Positions 60,906-64,000 of a DNA stretch of 64,000 bases are shown here, in pieces. The notes under the pieces are model-generated. The model worked only from the letters and a program-made list of their open reading frames with translations. It was not told the origin of the DNA and ran no database searches. Every line of letters starts with the position of its first letter. The stretch's first letter is position 1. The stretch comes from an uncultured Mycoplasmatota bacterium (GTDB lineage: Bacteria > Bacillota_I > Bacilli_A > RF39 > UBA660), in assembly GCA_900552335.1 (NCBI GenBank), contig URZL01000004.1:1-64000 (forward strand), in the 5' to 3' direction. The translations under genes and the position numbers were made by a program.

Positions 60906-61652
60906 CTATTCAAAGAAAAGTGTTAACAAGAAAATAGCAATTCCTGAAAGAAGTCCTAATATTGTTATTTTTTTATTTTTAATTGTTTTTATTTCTGGTA
61001 TTAATTCAAAGAAAACAATATAAATAATCATTCCTACTGTAATGGATAATAAAATACCTCTAATGACATCATTAATAACACCCGATAGTAGGAACATTAA
61101 AATACCTCCTACCATAGTAGATAGAACAATAGGAAGCATAATAAGAAGTGTTTTCTTTTTATTATTGTTAAATTTATATAAAGTAGATGTAATCATAATA
61201 CCAAGGGGAATATTATGAAGACTAATTCCAATTGCTAGTAAAAGTCCCAAGTTATGATTAGTCATAGCTGTACTATAAATAGCCATTCCCTCAATTAAAT
61301 TATGTAAAATTAAAGCAATACTAGATACCATTCCAATATGAAATAAATTTTCATTGCTTACGTGTTCTTCATGATCATGATCTGGTATAAACAAATCTAA
61401 AATTTTTAGTAAGAAAATACCAATTAAAGATAGCATAATTACAATGATAATATTGGTTAAAAACGGAAACGTTTCACTTAATAAAGAAAGGGCTTCTGGG
61501 ATAATCTCAAATAATAATAATGTAATCATTACGCCAGTTGCCATACTAATAGAAAAATTCGTTAATTTTTGGTTATTTTTTAAAAGAAATACAATAAAGG
61601 TACCTATTAAAATAGAGATACCTGCTAACAGTGTCATTCCTATTCCAAACAT
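60906..61652 (-). CDS. ZIP-family metal transporter, second copy
   Basis: Eight-segment transporter for divalent metals. TM4 carries HNLIEGMAIY and TM5 LHNIPLGIMI, whereas the copy at 17 kb has the standard HNIPEG in both; the glutamate of TM5 is replaced, so metal preference may differ. A histidine-rich DHDHEEH loop lies between TM3 and TM4. The ATG at 61652 follows AGGAGG, one base after the stop of the LCP gene. Length 248. Followed by a prepilin gene. Confidence 0.88.
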   Translation of the reverse strand: MFGIGMTLLAGISILIGTFIVFLLKNNQKLTNFSISMATGVMITLLLFEIIPEALSLLSETFPFLTNIIIVIMLSLIGIFLLKILDLFIPDHDHEEHVSNENLFHIGMVSSIALILHNLIEGMAIYSTAMTNHNLGLLLAIGISLHNIPLGIMITSTLYKFNNNKKKTLLIMLPIVLSTMVGGILMFLLSGVINDVIRGILLSITVGMIIYIVFFELIPEIKTIKNKKITILGLLSGIAIFLLTLFFE

Positions 61653-61653
61653 A

Positions 61654-63624
61654 TTATTCCTCCTGTGGAAGTAAATCGTCAATCGTTACTTCTTTTTCAG
61701 TTTCTTTTTTATCATCTGTTTTAGAGTCTGTTTTCTCTTTTTTTTCTGAATTTGTTTTATTTTCTGCTTTATCATCTACTTTTGGTTCTTTTTTCACTGT
61801 TTCTTCTTTTGCTTTTTTAATAGTTAAAATCAAAGAAGATACCTTAGAAGCTAAAGTTCCAGGACTATAGTTTTGTTTGATTACAGTACCAACAATTCCA
61901 GCGGATTCTGTATCATAAACATAACTTACTTTAATACCTAATCTAGCAGCTGTTTTACCAGATTGATACTTACTGTCACCAGTGAAATCAGGGATTACTT
62001 TATAATCTGGTAATTGACTATAATTACCCTTTCCAATTACTTTTTCTTCATATTTTTCTTGACTGTCAAAAGAGAAAGTTTTAATCGTTTCTTTTTCTTT
62101 TAATCCTAAATTTTCTTTCATAGCATTTGATACTTCTGATACAGATTCATTATATAAAACATAGTCATATAAACTAAGATGAGAAGATGCATCATAGATA
62201 TAAGCGTCTACTCCACTCAAATATAGTCTTTGCATACTAATTAACTCATCTACATTTCCAGACGCTTTGGTTAGAACATCTTTTCCAATATTATATAAAG
62301 ACAATATTTCTGTTTTTGACATATTGGTTTCTAGGTTGTTACTGATTGTATCTAATAAACTTGTAACAGTATTAAAATCAGCTGTCGATTTTAATTTATT
62401 TAAAATAGCTTTTAAAACTTCTTGTTGATGTTGTCCTCTTACAAAATCGTTACTAACATAATTAGTCCATTTACTAGAACAATAACTAGGATTTGGATGC
62501 CTATTTCTCGCAAATGCTAATGCTTGTTCACCATTGATTGTTTGTAATCCTGCTTCTACATAGATAGTATTGCGTCCCCATTCTCTATTACTGTTTTGCT
62601 CACAGAAAGCATATGGAATATCGACATCAATTCCACCTATAGTATCTACTAATTTTACAACACCTTTAAAATTAACCTTTACATAATAATCAATTTTTAC
62701 ATCTAAAAAGTTTTGAATGGTATCTATCATACAACTTTCTCCATACCAAGCAGCATGTGTAATTTTATTCCTTTTTTGATTTGGAAAACAAGCAATTGGT
62801 ACATAAGAATCCCTTGGAATACTTAATATGGTTGTGCTTAAAGTTTTAGGATTAAAGGTGATTAACATTAGAGCATCTCCATTAAATGCAGCACCATTAA
62901 TATCTTCTGCCTCTGAATCTACACCCATTAATAGGATGGTAAATGGTTCTGTCAATGATTTATTAGAAGATTGATTGGTAATTTCTTTTGTTTTGGTATA
63001 AATAATTTTTGTATCTTTTTCTAAATCTAAATTTAAACCATCTACATTTTGAAATCTTAAAACATAATTACTAGGTAAGAAAATATATTTTACTTCTCCA
63101 GATGCTAAAGCCTTGATTAAAGAAAAGTAGTCATCATATTCTTTTAAATTGTTTATTTTATTCTCACTAGCAATTTCTTTTGCAATTTCTGTTTCACTAG
63201 TGTTAGAGGAATTAGATAGAATTCCTACTTTATCATTAATATTTTTTATATTTTCATTTGTTTCTTCTTTTTGAGTTACAATACTTACAGAATATATTGT
63301 TTTATCTGATGTTAAATTGTTTAATGTATTTAACGTATTTTGAATAAAATTAGAAATTAAAATTAATAAAATGGAATATATTATTAATAGAACTGTATAT
63401 ATAACAAATCTTTTTGTTTTCTTTTTGTAATTGATGTAATAACGTAATGAAATACAAATAAACAAAAGTATTAAAATAAAAATAACAACAATTCGTATTA
63501 AGGTTTCAATTCCTACTAAGCATAGTAAAGAATAAATAAAATATCCATTAGTAAATAATAACAATAATAACATAACTAATAGGATTAATAATCTATAATT
63601 AAATCTTTTTACTTTATTTTTCAT
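61654..63624 (-). CDS. LytR-CpsA-Psr protein with PASTA domain
   Basis: Attaches anionic glycopolymers to peptidoglycan. Three membrane helices (residues 10-100), then the LCP domain (about 215-400) with FTILLMGVDSEAED, LSIPRDSYVPI, HAAWYGESCMI and the arginine-rich QALAFARNRHP. Near residues 555-620 a PASTA domain follows (VIPDFTGDSKYQSGKTAARLG, then VIKQNYSPGTLASKVSSLILTI), then a Lys/Glu-rich tail. LCP-PASTA combination is uncommon and suggests localisation to nascent wall. First gene of a five-gene operon (LCP, ZIP, prepilin, yidD, znuA-like). Confidence 0.93.
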   Translation of the reverse strand: MKNKVKRFNYRLLILLVMLLLLLFTNGYFIYSLLCLVGIETLIRIVVIFILILLFICISLRYYINYKKKTKRFVIYTVLLIIYSILLILISNFIQNTLNTLNNLTSDKTIYSVSIVTQKEETNENIKNINDKVGILSNSSNTSETEIAKEIASENKINNLKEYDDYFSLIKALASGEVKYIFLPSNYVLRFQNVDGLNLDLEKDTKIIYTKTKEITNQSSNKSLTEPFTILLMGVDSEAEDINGAAFNGDALMLITFNPKTLSTTILSIPRDSYVPIACFPNQKRNKITHAAWYGESCMIDTIQNFLDVKIDYYVKVNFKGVVKLVDTIGGIDVDIPYAFCEQNSNREWGRNTIYVEAGLQTINGEQALAFARNRHPNPSYCSSKWTNYVSNDFVRGQHQQEVLKAILNKLKSTADFNTVTSLLDTISNNLETNMSKTEILSLYNIGKDVLTKASGNVDELISMQRLYLSGVDAYIYDASSHLSLYDYVLYNESVSEVSNAMKENLGLKEKETIKTFSFDSQEKYEEKVIGKGNYSQLPDYKVIPDFTGDSKYQSGKTAARLGIKVSYVYDTESAGIVGTVIKQNYSPGTLASKVSSLILTIKKAKEETVKKEPKVDDKAENKTNSEKKEKTDSKTDDKKETEKEVTIDDLLPQEE

Positions 63625-63744
63625 AACAACCTCCGAGTACTATATCATTATAACCTTTTTTCTAAATATTCACAATATTCAACAATTATTTTTTCCATAT
63701 TTCAAATTTTTTTACACGTATTTTTATTTTTTTAATAAAATATA

Positions 63745-63773
63745 TTGTCAGATGAAATTATTTTTGTTATAAT
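63745..63773 (+). promoter_or_regulatory. Promoter of the tRNA pair
   Basis: TTGTCA (63745-63750), 17-base spacer, TATAAT (63768-63773) with extended TG, 13 bases before tRNA-Cys. Confidence 0.75.
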
Positions 63774-63786
63774 TAAATCACGTTTT

Positions 63787-63860
63787 GGGTCTATAGCCAA
63801 GTGGTAAGGCGTGGGACTGCAACTCCCTGATCGTTGGTTCAAATCCGACTAGGCCCTCCA
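63787..63860 (+). tRNA. tRNA-Cys (GCA)
   Basis: 74 nucleotides: acceptor GGGTCTA / TAGGCCC, anticodon loop CTGCAAC with anticodon GCA, T-arm GGTTCAAATCC, encoded CCA. The top pair of the anticodon stem is T-T. Confidence 0.95.
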
Positions 63861-63866
63861 AAAAAT

Positions 63867-63940
63867 GCAGGTGTGGTTCAATGGTAGAATGCGACCTTGC
63901 CAAGGTTGAGACGCGAGTCCGATTCTCGTCACTTGCTCCA
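63867..63940 (+). tRNA. tRNA-Gly (GCC)
   Basis: 74 nucleotides: acceptor GCAGGTG / CACTTGC, anticodon loop TTGCCAA with anticodon GCC, T-arm with GAGTCCGATTCTC, encoded CCA. Six bases after tRNA-Cys, so one transcript. Confidence 0.95.
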
Positions 63941-63951
63941 TAAGGAAATAC

Positions 63952-63974
63952 GCTCGAACTTTTCGAGCTTTTTT
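63952..63974 (+). terminator. Terminator of the tRNA operon
   Basis: GCTCGAA-ctt-TTCGAGC stem followed by six T. Confidence 0.9.
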
Positions 63975-64000
63975 AATACAACTAACTCAATTTGGGTTAG

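Noticed and set aside
1..64000. CRISPR arrays, insertion sequences, rRNA genes
   Set aside because: No regularly spaced repeats, no transposase reading frame and no rRNA-like sequence were noticed.
1..64000. DGR template repeat or reverse transcriptase in this window
   Set aside because: No second copy of the 1017-1128 block and no RT-like protein was found; it would have to lie outside.

Overview
The window comes from a very AT-rich, low-GC Gram-positive chromosome read with the standard genetic code. Several genes point to a spore-forming (or recently spore-forming) member of the Bacilli: a CotE-like outer spore-coat protein (42.4-42.9 kb), the GPR spore protease (15.4-16.5 kb), SpoIIM- and YlbJ-type membrane proteins, and the Bacillus-like order ireB-ruvX-DUF1292-mltG-trmR (43.2-45.8 kb). 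Long Asn/Lys-rich pilin-like surface proteins suggest an anaerobic, host-associated (gut-type) relative of Erysipelotrichia; that is inference.

Layout. 0-19 kb lies mostly on the + strand: the 3' end of a surface protein with a diversity-generating-retroelement-like variable tail, pyruvate kinase, a polysaccharide deacetylase, two M16 proteins, HolA, type IV pilus/competence genes (GspE-type ATPase and three prepilin-like proteins), a Lon-domain protease, S20, GPR, Dps, a ZIP transporter and a NERD-domain protein. 18.73-24.84 kb is a compact 6.1-kb inovirus-like (filamentous phage) prophage. 25-51 kb lies mostly on the - strand: MnmA, SpoIIM, DeoB, XerD, transketolase, signal peptidase, L19, TrmD, RimM, SufCDS, CotE, MltG, RuvX, IreB, SmpB and RNase R. 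51-64 kb is mixed: an NrtR-like regulator, tRNA-Ser, a frameshifted dehydrogenase, Tag, a CIRCE-controlled Hsp20, a GT-C/GT2 glycosylation pair, a five-gene operon from an LCP-PASTA protein to a ZnuA-like lipoprotein, and a tRNA-Cys/tRNA-Gly pair.

The prophage is the most unusual system here. A 19-bp direct repeat bounds it (18730-18748 and 24822-24840). The right copy extends into a 28-bp sequence with the 11-6-11 structure of a chromosomal dif site. The general gene orientation switches here and a XerD gene lies 6 kb away, so this is probably the replication terminus, and the phage probably integrated with host Xer recombinases. It carries a divergent XRE repressor with three related operators around a perfect consensus promoter, a pVIII-like coat protein, a secreted pIII-like protein, a pVI-like membrane protein, a Zot/pI ATPase, an HUH Rep protein, a long hairpin resembling a packaging signal, and four or more unassigned small genes.

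Other points: a perfect 36-bp palindrome in the gspE/prepilin divergent promoter region, a G9 tract in front of a frameshifted pilin-fibre fusion gene, an A7 frameshift in a short-chain dehydrogenase, and a ZnuA-family protein without its metal-binding histidines.
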